Positions 45,357 to 52,873 of a stretch of DNA of 64,000 nucleotides are shown piece after piece. The notes below the pieces were generated by a model. The model saw only the letters and a list, made by a program, of their open reading frames with translations. It was not told the DNA's origin and did not search any database. The DNA is from Chloracidobacterium sp. (lineage in GTDB: Bacteria > Acidobacteriota > Blastocatellia > Pyrinomonadales > Pyrinomonadaceae): positions 186,001 to 250,000 of the forward strand of contig JADJXP010000002.1 of the NCBI GenBank assembly GCA_016715795.1, in the 5' to 3' direction. The position numbers and the translations under genes are program-made. Every line of letters starts with the position of its first letter. Positions within the stretch are counted from its first letter, which is position 1.

Positions 45357-45797
45357 CTAACCCCATAGATATCGTTCGTCGAACTCGATACCATGCTTAA
45401 CGAGTAGTCCCTTGTACTCGTCCTCGAATGTTTGGGCGCGATGGTGTATCTTCTGATCGCGGATATATTTTCGCACCTTGTTCGCGACCGATTCACTGAC
45501 TGTAAACGCCCCATACCGACGTTGCCACTGGAATTTCGGATCGAACTTTTGCCTAATAAAGCGCGACGAACCGGCCTTCAACTCCCGCATAAAATCAGAG
45601 AACTTAAGGTCCGGCCCGAGGCGAAGGAGGAGATGACCATGATCCGGCATTCCATTGATCTCGAGCGCTCGGCCGCCATTGTTCTTTACGATGCCGGCGA
45701 GGTATGCATAAAGTTCGGCCTCCCATTCAGCCCGGATCAACGGCATCCGATCTTTCGTCGCAAAGACCACGTGATACAAAAAATGTGTATGTGACAT
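45357..45797 (-). mobile_element. REP-associated tyrosine transposase (RAYT, IS200/IS605-like TnpA)
   Basis: A 146-residue single-strand DNA transposase. The HUH nuclease motif is in MPDHGHLLLRLG, and the catalytic Tyr is in KVRKYIRDQKIHH, followed by TFEDEYKGLLVKHGIEFDER. The start MSHTHFLYHVVFATKDRMPL matches the family. RAYTs mobilise REP hairpins; here family A palindromes flank the gene on both sides in inverted orientation, and a transposase-free copy of the same pair is at 35.3 kb. The gene looks intact, so it could still be active. Confidence 0.92.
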
Positions 45798-45804
45798 AGT
45801 TGTT

Positions 45805-45914
45805 GTTTCGCCTGTTACACAGGCTCGGAGTTTTTTGGTGCGACTTTACTACAGGTTCCGCTGTGCTGCACCTGTAGCTATCGAAATCGTCGCGTGCTTC
45901 GCACGCTCAGGTGA
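45805..45914. repeat. Family A palindrome, right flank of the transposase
   Basis: cgcctgttacacaggctcgg, ctacaggttccgctgtgctgcacctgtag and cgtcgcgtgcttcgcacgc; inverse of the left flank. Confidence 0.9.
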
Positions 45915-45933
45915 GTGCGATATTATTTGAATT

Positions 45934-46923
45934 GTGCTCACCGACGCTCACAACCGAACGATCCGCGACCTGCGCATTTCGCTCACCGACAGGTGCAATT
46001 TTCGCTGTTTCTACTGCCTGCCGCACGGCGAGCCGGCGTGGGCCAGTCGCAAGACGCTGTTGACGTTTGAGGAGCTAGAACGCCTCGTCAGCATCTTTGT
46101 CGATCTGGGCATTGAGAAGATACGCCTGACGGGCGGCGAACCGCTGATACGCCGCGACGTGCCCGTGCTGGTCGAAAAGTTCGCACGGCTCAAGCCGCGA
46201 TTAAAGGACATCGCGTTAACAACGAACGGCTACGATTTTCCGCGTCATGCCGATGCGCTGCGTGACGCCGGGCTCGACCGCGTGACCCTGAGCCTCGACA
46301 CGCTCGATCGCGACAGGTTCATCGATATCACAGGCGTTGACGCGCTCGAACGCGTTTACGCCGCCATTGATAAGGCGAAAGAACTCGGGTTTGACCCGGT
46401 CAAGGTCAACGCCGTCATCGTCCGCGGCCGCAACGAGGACGAGCTGGTCGATTTTGCACGTTTTGCCCGCGAACAGGCCATTTCGTTCCGCTTTATCGAA
46501 TATATGCCGCTCGACAGCGGCCGCGACTGGACGCGCGAGGCAATGGTCTCGGGCCGCGAGATACGCGACGCGATCAATGCGGTCTTTCCGCTGGAACTGA
46601 AAGAAACGTCTCGCGGCACCGGCACGGCTTGGAATTACACCTTTGCCGACGGCTCACCGGGCGAGATCGGCATCATCGCCCCCGTCACCGAAATGTTCTG
46701 CGGCCAATGCTCACGTATCCGCCTGACCGCCGACGGCCAGATCCGCACGTGCCTCTTCTCAACCGTTGAGCACAACCTCCGAGATGTGTTGCGCAGAGGC
46801 GCAACTGACACCGAACTCGCGCAATTCATCGAACAGACCGTTTTGCAGAAAGAGGCCCGCCACCACATCAACGACGCAACCTTCGTCCAGCCGGAGCGGA
46901 CGATGAGTTTTATTGGGGGTTAG
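45934..46923 (+). CDS. moaA: GTP 3',8-cyclase MoaA
   Basis: A 329-residue radical-SAM enzyme catalysing the first step of molybdenum cofactor synthesis. The radical-SAM cluster is RCNFRCFYCLP (CxxxCxxC), SAM-binding includes IRLTGGEPLIRRDVP, and the C-terminal second cluster is FCGQCSRIRLTADGQIRTC. Translation starts at GTG in LTDAHNRTIRDLRISLTDRC context. The last cofactor-essential GG tail is not obvious; the protein ends FIGG. Its end overlaps the convergent ParE gene by four bases. No other Mo-cofactor genes are adjacent. Confidence 0.93.
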   Translation: MLTDAHNRTIRDLRISLTDRCNFRCFYCLPHGEPAWASRKTLLTFEELERLVSIFVDLGIEKIRLTGGEPLIRRDVPVLVEKFARLKPRLKDIALTTNGYDFPRHADALRDAGLDRVTLSLDTLDRDRFIDITGVDALERVYAAIDKAKELGFDPVKVNAVIVRGRNEDELVDFARFAREQAISFRFIEYMPLDSGRDWTREAMVSGREIRDAINAVFPLELKETSRGTGTAWNYTFADGSPGEIGIIAPVTEMFCGQCSRIRLTADGQIRTCLFSTVEHNLRDVLRRGATDTELAQFIEQTVLQKEARHHINDATFVQPERTMSFIGG

Positions 46924-47219
46924 GGTCTGAGGGAAAGGTCGAGTAAGCGACGGCCGTGAATGATAGCGGCTATGTCGATCTCATCAGGCTTTATCTTGTA
47001 GAGGATTCGGTAGTTGTAGGCGAATATCTCTCGCATCGAGTCGTCTTCGAACTCAGGTACCACGCGTCCGATATATGGAAAATCGCCTAATCTGCGCGTC
47101 TTTCGCAGAATAGTGCGGACCACTGCTTTGGAATAATGCTCGGAATCTAGGGCAATGAACTGGGCGATCTCTTCAAGCTCGTCGGTCGCTCGTTGCGACC
47201 ATACGATCAAACGAGCCAT
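46920..47219 (-). CDS. ParE/RelE-family toxin
   Basis: A 99-residue toxin: RLIVWSQRATDELEEIAQFI, then LGDFPYIGRVVPEFEDDSMR and EIFAYNYRILYKIKPDEIDI, IHGRRLLDLSLRP, the ParE pattern. ParE-type toxins poison gyrase, RelE-type cut mRNA; the sequence favours ParE. It overlaps the antitoxin gene by 13 bp. Confidence 0.9.
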   Translation of the reverse strand: MARLIVWSQRATDELEEIAQFIALDSEHYSKAVVRTILRKTRRLGDFPYIGRVVPEFEDDSMREIFAYNYRILYKIKPDEIDIAAIIHGRRLLDLSLRP

Positions 47220-47389
47220 TTACTCAGCCTCGCTTCAACTTCGTCCTGAGTAAGCCCACCGTCCTTTTCGATGGATTCAAGACCTTTTTGCACTTTATCC
47301 ATTACATAGAGGTGATATTGAATGTCCTCGATCGATGTGTCGGCAGGCAGCCTTTCGAGTAAGGCTGTTACCTCTTCTTTGGTGTTCAT
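47207..47389 (-). CDS. Small antitoxin for ParE-like toxin
   Basis: A 60-residue helical protein (EEVTALLERLPADTSIEDIQ, MDKVQKGLESIEKDGGLTQD), typical of short antitoxins encoded just before ParE toxins. Its start overlaps the DUF433 stop (ATGA), so all three genes are translationally coupled. Confidence 0.75.
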   Translation of the reverse strand: MNTKEEVTALLERLPADTSIEDIQYHLYVMDKVQKGLESIEKDGGLTQDEVEARLSKWLV

Positions 47390-47640
47390 ATTGTCCTCAA
47401 TGTTGAGAGAAGTTCCTCGTGTTCGACGGTCGGTTCTTCACGACGTGCGGCTACAACCGGGAGATCCTCGATGTCTTCCATCGCCTGACGGGTCAGACGC
47501 GGGTGGGCATCGAGCATTTGCTCGATGGTCTCGCCAGCCGCGAGCTTTTCGAGGATCAATTCGACCGTAATGCGTGTTCCGGCAATGACCGGTTTGCCCA
47601 TCATCACGCCGGGATCGGTTGTGATCAGGTCAATTCCCAT
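47386..47640 (-). CDS. DUF433 protein, first gene of a ParE operon
   Basis: An 84-residue DUF433 protein: LITTDPGVMMGKPVIAGTRI and TVELILEKLAAGETIEQMLD. DUF433 usually pairs with a DUF5615 toxin, but here the next genes are a small antitoxin and ParE. It may act as the operon's DNA-binding regulator or have lost its own toxin. The extended C-terminus (VAARREEPTVEHEELLSTL) is unlike the shorter copy at 38.4 kb. Confidence 0.8.
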   Translation of the reverse strand: MGIDLITTDPGVMMGKPVIAGTRITVELILEKLAAGETIEQMLDAHPRLTRQAMEDIEDLPVVAARREEPTVEHEELLSTLRTI

Positions 47641-47700
47641 GTCCTAATGATACATCAGACGCCGACGGTCGTGGCAAATATTACATTACGAGCAGAAAAC

Positions 47701-49110
47701 TCACAGCCGCTCAAACCTCGCCTGGAAGAACCTCAGATACCTCGGCTCATAGACCATCTTGAGGCCTCGGGCGCTCTCTCTGTTCTCGTAAACGGCGCGG
47801 ACTGATTCGGCGACGACGTCCATGTGGGCTTGCGTGTAAACGCGTCGCGGGATCGTGAGCCGTGCGAGTTCGAGCTTGGGATAATGATGATCGCCCGTTA
47901 CAGGGTCGCGCCCCGCCGAGGCGATGCCGCGCTCCATCGAGCGAATGCCTGAGTCGAGATAAAGCTCGGCGGCCAGCGTCTGAGCAGGGAATTTTATCTG
48001 CTCCAGATGCGGATAGAACGCTTTTGCGTCCAAAAAGATCGCGTGCCCGCCGACGGGATGCACTATCGGTATGCCCCACGTCGTCAGCAGTTGGCCGAGA
48101 TAGAGCACCTGGCCGATGCGCGAATTGACATGCTCATCTTCAACACTCTCAGCGATGCCGATGGCCATTGCCTCCATGTCGCGTCCCGCGAGGCCGCCGT
48201 AGGTGTGCAGGCCCTCGTAAACGACGACGAGATTGCGTAGCTCCTCAAACATTTCTCGGTCGTTGATCGCCAGCCAGCCGCCGATATTCACCAGGTTGTC
48301 TTTTTTTGCGCTCATCCACGCGCCGTGCGAATACGAGCAGAATTCGAGCAGTATTTCGGCGATCGTCTTGTCGGCATAGCCCTCTTCGCGCTCGCGGATG
48401 AACCAGGAATTCTCGACCAGCCGCGTCGCGTCGAGATACAGCTTGATGCCGTAGCGGTCAACGAGCTCGCGAACGGCTCGCACGTTTTCCATGCTCACGG
48501 GCTGTCCGCCCGCCATGTTGACCGTGCCCGCGAGGCTGACATAGGCGATATTCGCCGCGCCTTTCTCATTGATCAACGCGTCGAGCTTGCCGACGTCGAT
48601 GTTGCCCTTAAATGGATGTAATACTTGGGGATAATGGGCCTCGTCGATGATCACATCGACAAAGATGCCCCCGGCGAGCTCCTGATGCAGCCGCGTTGTC
48701 GTGAAATACATATTGCCGGGCACGAACTGTCCCCGCTTGATCGCGACCTGGCTGATGAGGTGCTCGGCACCGCGGCCCTGGTGCGTCGGGACGATGAATT
48801 CGTAGCCGTAGTACTTTCGGATGGCGTCTTCGAGGTGATAGTAATTTCGGCTGCCCGCGTAGGCCTCATCGCCGAGCATCATTCCGGCCCACTGCCGATC
48901 TGACATCGCCGAAGTGCCGCTGTCGGTCAGCAGGTCGATATATACTTCCTGCGAGCGGAGCAGGAATGTATTGTATCCCGCGTCCTCGAGCGCCTTCTCG
49001 CGCTGGCTGCGGTCGGTCATTCGCAGCGGCTCGACCATCTTGATCTTCCACGGCTCGGCCCACGAACGCCGCTCAAACTGCTGGCCGATCGTCATTAATG
49101 TATCTGGCAT
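47701..49110 (-). CDS. tnaA: Tryptophanase
   Basis: A 469-residue PLP enzyme of the tryptophanase/tyrosine phenol-lyase group, which breaks tryptophan to indole, pyruvate and ammonia. Characteristic segments are LRSQEVYIDLLTDSGTSAMS, RNYYHLEDAIRKYYGYEFIV, PTHQGRGAEHLISQV, DATRLVENSWFIREREEGY and the PLP-Lys region SAKKDNLVNIGGW. Tyrosine phenol-lyase cannot be fully excluded, although length and motif fit tryptophanase best. No tnaC-like leader or TnaB permease is adjacent. Confidence 0.88.
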   Translation of the reverse strand: MPDTLMTIGQQFERRSWAEPWKIKMVEPLRMTDRSQREKALEDAGYNTFLLRSQEVYIDLLTDSGTSAMSDRQWAGMMLGDEAYAGSRNYYHLEDAIRKYYGYEFIVPTHQGRGAEHLISQVAIKRGQFVPGNMYFTTTRLHQELAGGIFVDVIIDEAHYPQVLHPFKGNIDVGKLDALINEKGAANIAYVSLAGTVNMAGGQPVSMENVRAVRELVDRYGIKLYLDATRLVENSWFIREREEGYADKTIAEILLEFCSYSHGAWMSAKKDNLVNIGGWLAINDREMFEELRNLVVVYEGLHTYGGLAGRDMEAMAIGIAESVEDEHVNSRIGQVLYLGQLLTTWGIPIVHPVGGHAIFLDAKAFYPHLEQIKFPAQTLAAELYLDSGIRSMERGIASAGRDPVTGDHHYPKLELARLTIPRRVYTQAHMDVVAESVRAVYENRESARGLKMVYEPRYLRFFQARFERL

Positions 49111-49195
49111 AAAGTTCTCCCAGCCTCAACTTTGACGGCTGAAGCGGGAAGTCTGTATGACGTGGGTCACAAACGGGCAAGTTCTGCGGGGAATG

Positions 49196-49597
49196 TTAGA
49201 TCCCTCTCTGCACAAAGTCTCTCGGCGTAACGATCTCGACATCGCGAAACGGATTCAAAACGAGCAGGTCGCTGTCGCCAGTGATCAGATAATCAGCGTC
49301 ACCGCTGACCGCAAGCGCGAGGAACTTATCGTCGTTGGGATCGCGACATGCTCGAATTGGCTCCGATATTCGGACTAGCTCCGCGACTTCGATCAGTTCG
49401 CGGATAAAATTACGACGTTGGGTCTGATGTGAATATCGATCAAATTTAGTTCGGTTGAGAGTGTTATCCAATTCTTCGAGGACATCGACGGACACAAGAA
49501 TGGTTCCCCGTTCGAACAGAAGATCCAACGCTCGTCGAGGAATGCCGCCGACTATCGCTGCGCTCACGAGGACGCTGTTGTCAATGACGCCGCGCAA
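49196..49597 (-). CDS. PIN-domain toxin, COG1569 type
   Basis: A 133-residue PIN protein: GVIDNSVLVSAAIVGGIPRR, RDPNDDKFLALAVSGDADYL and ITGDSDLLVLNPFRDVEIVT show the acidic residues. The antitoxin gene is 6 bp upstream. RNA cleavage is inferred from the family. Confidence 0.88.
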   Translation of the reverse strand: MRGVIDNSVLVSAAIVGGIPRRALDLLFERGTILVSVDVLEELDNTLNRTKFDRYSHQTQRRNFIRELIEVAELVRISEPIRACRDPNDDKFLALAVSGDADYLITGDSDLLVLNPFRDVEIVTPRDFVQRGI

Positions 49598-49603
49598 AGG
49601 GTA

Positions 49604-49873
49604 TCAGTCCTTTTTGAGGATCTCATCGAGGATCTCTTGTGTCATGCCGTTACGACGCGCGGTTTCGGCCATTTCATCCATCGTCCTCTTCAACGCCGCA
49701 ATGCTCCTCCGTCTTTCGGCAGCCGTTTGGGGTTTTCTGAACCGACGGAGCCGCATGTAATCTTCCAACGCACGCATTGCGAATGTGCCCTCTGAGACGC
49801 CGTCCTCGCGCGCGGCCTTGCCAAGCGTGGCCTTGACATCATCGGGGAGATCGATCGTCAGTGTTGCGCTCAT
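49604..49873 (-). CDS. Ribbon-helix-helix antitoxin
   Basis: An 89-residue protein: TLTIDLPDDVKATLGKAARE is the RHH strand-helix, DGVSEGTFAMRALEDYMRLR the second helix, and RNGMTQEILDEILKKD the toxin-binding tail. It is the partner of the PIN toxin just downstream. Confidence 0.85.
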   Translation of the reverse strand: MSATLTIDLPDDVKATLGKAAREDGVSEGTFAMRALEDYMRLRRFRKPQTAAERRRSIAALKRTMDEMAETARRNGMTQEILDEILKKD

Positions 49874-49939
49874 AGGACGTACTCCTTCGACAATCTAGAT
49901 TCTAACAGCAGCGATCATGGCGAACCAAGAAAAATCGCT

Positions 49940-51070
49940 TCATCCCTGCCGCCGTCCCATCATATCCAGCCCGACGGCGGCCACGAGGATCGAGCCTTTG
50001 ATGATGTCCTGCATAAAGTCGCGCACATTCAAGAGCGACATTCCGTTGTCGAGCGATGCCATGATAAGTGCCCCTAAGCACGCGCCGAAGACCGTGCCTC
50101 GCCCGCCCATCAATGACGCTCCACCGATCACGCAGGCGGCGATGGCGTCCAGTTCTTTTAGCACGCCGGCGTCCGGTGCGGCGCTGCCGACGCGGGCGGT
50201 GAAGATGAGTGCCGCAACGCCCGTCAACGCGCCCAACAGGCCGTAAACCTTCAGAACATTGCGTTTATTGTCGATACCCGAAAGCCGTGCGGCGTCGGCA
50301 TTGCCGCCGATGGCGTAAAGGTACCGGCCAAACACGGTCGAATTCGTCAGAAAAGCGCCGATCAGCGCGACGGCGACCAAGATCAGCACCGGCACCGGCA
50401 CGCCGACAAAAACGCCCATGCTCTCGTACGAATTCATCACCCAAACGAACGCCACGATGCCGCCGACGGGGAGGATCGTCTTGAGTAGTTCACTGAGGTG
50501 ATCGCCAGAGGACCTCGCCCGCCGCACGGCCGCGAGCAGCACGAGAATTATCGCTACGCCCGCCAACGCCCAGCCGGCAGTCGTGCCGATATAGCTCTGC
50601 CCGATCGCCTTAAAGCTCTCATCCGCTACCGGAACGGTGTTGCCGCCGAGCAGCCACTTGACCGCGCCGCGCCACGCGAGCAGTCCGCCGAGCGTGACGA
50701 TAAAGGCCGGGATGTTCAGATACGCGGTCAGCACTCCGTGAAACAGGCCCACGACCAGCCCGACGGCAACCGCCGCAACTATCGACTCAGGCAATCCGTA
50801 GCCCCACATCGACAGCATCATCGCCGCAATGCCGCCCGCAAACCCAAGCACCGACCCGACCGACAGGTCGATGTTGCCCGACACGATCACCATCAGCATC
50901 CCGACCGCGATCACGCCCGTCACCGTCATCTGTGTCATCAGGTTAGACAGGTTCCTCGGCGTCAAAAACACATAACCCGTCGCCCAGTGGAAATACATCC
51001 AAATCCCCGCAAGCACGGCGATCATGATGTATGCTCGCAGAGAGGAAGTTTTGATAAGATTATCGGTCAT
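49940..51070 (-). CDS. Sugar ABC transporter permease (XylH/RbsC-like)
   Basis: A 376-residue membrane protein with about ten hydrophobic segments. Family segments include TVTGVIAVGMLMVIVSGNID, LSVGSVLGFAGGIAAMML, IPAFIVTLGGLLAWRGAVKW and GVAALIFTARVGSAAPDAGV, followed by GRGTVFGACLGALIMASLDN. It pairs with the ATPase gene upstream. A xylose-type importer is likely, but the sugar is not proven; no substrate-binding protein is encoded in the window. Confidence 0.88.
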   Translation of the reverse strand: MTDNLIKTSSLRAYIMIAVLAGIWMYFHWATGYVFLTPRNLSNLMTQMTVTGVIAVGMLMVIVSGNIDLSVGSVLGFAGGIAAMMLSMWGYGLPESIVAAVAVGLVVGLFHGVLTAYLNIPAFIVTLGGLLAWRGAVKWLLGGNTVPVADESFKAIGQSYIGTTAGWALAGVAIILVLLAAVRRARSSGDHLSELLKTILPVGGIVAFVWVMNSYESMGVFVGVPVPVLILVAVALIGAFLTNSTVFGRYLYAIGGNADAARLSGIDNKRNVLKVYGLLGALTGVAALIFTARVGSAAPDAGVLKELDAIAACVIGGASLMGGRGTVFGACLGALIMASLDNGMSLLNVRDFMQDIIKGSILVAAVGLDMMGRRQG

Positions 51071-51129
51071 ATATGTCTAAACGCATATGTGTCGGCCATA
51101 CTAATTAGTAATTACTAATTTGATAATTA
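51071..51129. repeat. A/T-rich inverted repeat between ABC genes
   Basis: actaattagtaattactaat and ataattactaattag form an inverted pair of the taattactaatt type; similar to tracts at 37.4 and 60.7 kb. Confidence 0.75.
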
Positions 51130-52644
51130 CTAATTAGAATGTCCTCCCGTTGCCGCTGCCATCACCTTCTCCGGCGTAGCTTCTTCTCGACCAAACTCAC
51201 CCGCGACACATCCTTCGTGTAATACGATCACACGATCTGACAGGCCTAATACTTCCGGCAGTTCGCTCGACACAAGCACGATCGCCATGCCTTCGCCGGC
51301 GAGCTTGTTGATCTCGGCGTAGATCTCCTGTTTGGCACCGACGTCGATGCCGCGGGTTGGCTCATCCAAAAACAAAATGCGCGGGTTGGTCAGCAGCCAC
51401 TTGCCCAACACCACTTTCTGCTGATTGCCGCCGGAGAGCGTTCCTGTAACGGCCGTCGGTGATGGTGCTTTGACGCGCAGCGACGACATCTGTGCGGACG
51501 CGGCGGCGGCCTCACGGCTGTGGTTTGTCAGGACGCGGCCTGAGATGGAACGAATTCCGGCAAGTGTCATATTGTCAACGATCGTTTGATCGAGGATGAG
51601 GCCGTATCGCTTGCGGTCCTCGGTGACAAAGGCGATGCCGTGACGGATGGCATCGGCGGGCGATGCGATATTCACCGTCCGCCCGTCGATCTCGACGCGG
51701 CCGTCGACACGGCCGCTCCACGCGCCGAATATCGTCATCAGCAGTTCGCTTCGGCCCGAGCCCATTAGCCCCGCGATGCCGAGCACCTCGCCGCGACGCA
51801 CCGCAAACGACACGTTATCGACCCGCTTTCTGACGCCGTCATCGGCCCACGCCGTCACGCCCGAGACACTCAGCACGATGTCGCCTCGTTCATGAATGGC
51901 CTCGGGAAAGATGTCGCCGACCTCGCGACCGACCATCGCGGCGATCACGCCGTCGCGTGTCGCATCGGCCGCCGCAAACGTGCCGACCGTTCGCCCGTCG
52001 CGCAGCACGGTGATGCGCTCGCTCATCCTGAAGACCTCGTCCAGCTTGTGTGAGATATAGATCAAGCCGACGCCGCGCGTCTTTAATTTCTCCAATATCT
52101 CAAACAGCGTCTCGACCTCAGCATCGGTCAGCGCGGATGTCGGCTCGTCCAGCACCAGTATCTTCGCGTTCTGCGATAATGCCTTCGCTATCTCGACGAG
52201 CTGCTGCTGGCCGATGCCGAGTGAGCCTGCCTGTGCTCGCGCGTCGATATCTAAATGCAAGTCCTGCAACAGCTTAGCGGCCTTGTCGTATAATTCGTGC
52301 CAGTTGACGATACCGAATCTCGACGGCTCGCGGCCGAGAAAGATGTTTTCGCCGACGGTCAGTTCCTTTACGAGCGACAGCTCCTGATAGATGATCGCGA
52401 CGCCCGCGGCCTCGCTGTCGCGAATGCCCCCGAAGCGAACGGGCTCGTCGCCCACGATGATCTCGCCTTCAAAATCGCCCGCCGGATACACGCCCGACAG
52501 CACCTTCATCAGCGTCGATTTGCCCGCGCCGTTCTCGCCGACCAGGGCATGAAACTCGCCGCTATCAAGTGCAAACGACACGCCGTCGAGCGCCCGCACG
52601 CCCGGGAATTCCTTGACGATGTCTCGCATCTCCAAAAGCCGCAT
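51130..52644 (-). CDS. Sugar ABC transporter ATP-binding protein (XylG-like)
   Basis: A 504-residue double-ATPase protein. First cassette: Walker A GENGAGKSTL, signature LGIGQQQLVEIAKAL, Walker B ILVLDEPTSAL. Second cassette: degenerate Walker A GLMGSGRSEL, signature LSGGNQQKVVLGKWL and ILFLDEPTRGI. This is the RbsA/XylG/MglA layout for monosaccharide importers. The permease follows after 59 bp. The opening (EMRDIVKEFPGVRALDGVSF) is typical. Regulation is not visible. Confidence 0.9.
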   Translation of the reverse strand: MRLLEMRDIVKEFPGVRALDGVSFALDSGEFHALVGENGAGKSTLMKVLSGVYPAGDFEGEIIVGDEPVRFGGIRDSEAAGVAIIYQELSLVKELTVGENIFLGREPSRFGIVNWHELYDKAAKLLQDLHLDIDARAQAGSLGIGQQQLVEIAKALSQNAKILVLDEPTSALTDAEVETLFEILEKLKTRGVGLIYISHKLDEVFRMSERITVLRDGRTVGTFAAADATRDGVIAAMVGREVGDIFPEAIHERGDIVLSVSGVTAWADDGVRKRVDNVSFAVRRGEVLGIAGLMGSGRSELLMTIFGAWSGRVDGRVEIDGRTVNIASPADAIRHGIAFVTEDRKRYGLILDQTIVDNMTLAGIRSISGRVLTNHSREAAAASAQMSSLRVKAPSPTAVTGTLSGGNQQKVVLGKWLLTNPRILFLDEPTRGIDVGAKQEIYAEINKLAGEGMAIVLVSSELPEVLGLSDRVIVLHEGCVAGEFGREEATPEKVMAAATGGHSN

Positions 52645-52669
52645 TTGCCCGATTTTACACGACTCGATA

Positions 52670-52816
52670 AGTTGCCACTAGCTTTAGCTAGTGGATGCAG
52701 TAAATTAGGGGGCCGGCTTTAGCCCAATATAGCTTCAACGCCGCCAGATCTTGGGCTAAAGCCCTGCCGTGTGTTGACGACTTGACCTCCACCTAAAGGT
52801 GGAGGCAATTCATAGA
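52670..52816. repeat. Composite palindromic repeat, family B, copy 4
   Basis: gttgccactagctttagctag, ccggctttagcccaata, cttgggctaaagccctg and acctccacctaaaggtggagg with ggcaattcat; followed by a cgtctttgcgtcctttgcg tract. It shares its left part with copy 1 and its right part with copy 2. Confidence 0.85.
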
Positions 52817-52873
52817 AAAGTCTAGCTCCCGTGCGTCTTTGCGTCCTTTGCGTCTTTGCGTTAAAAACTACAT

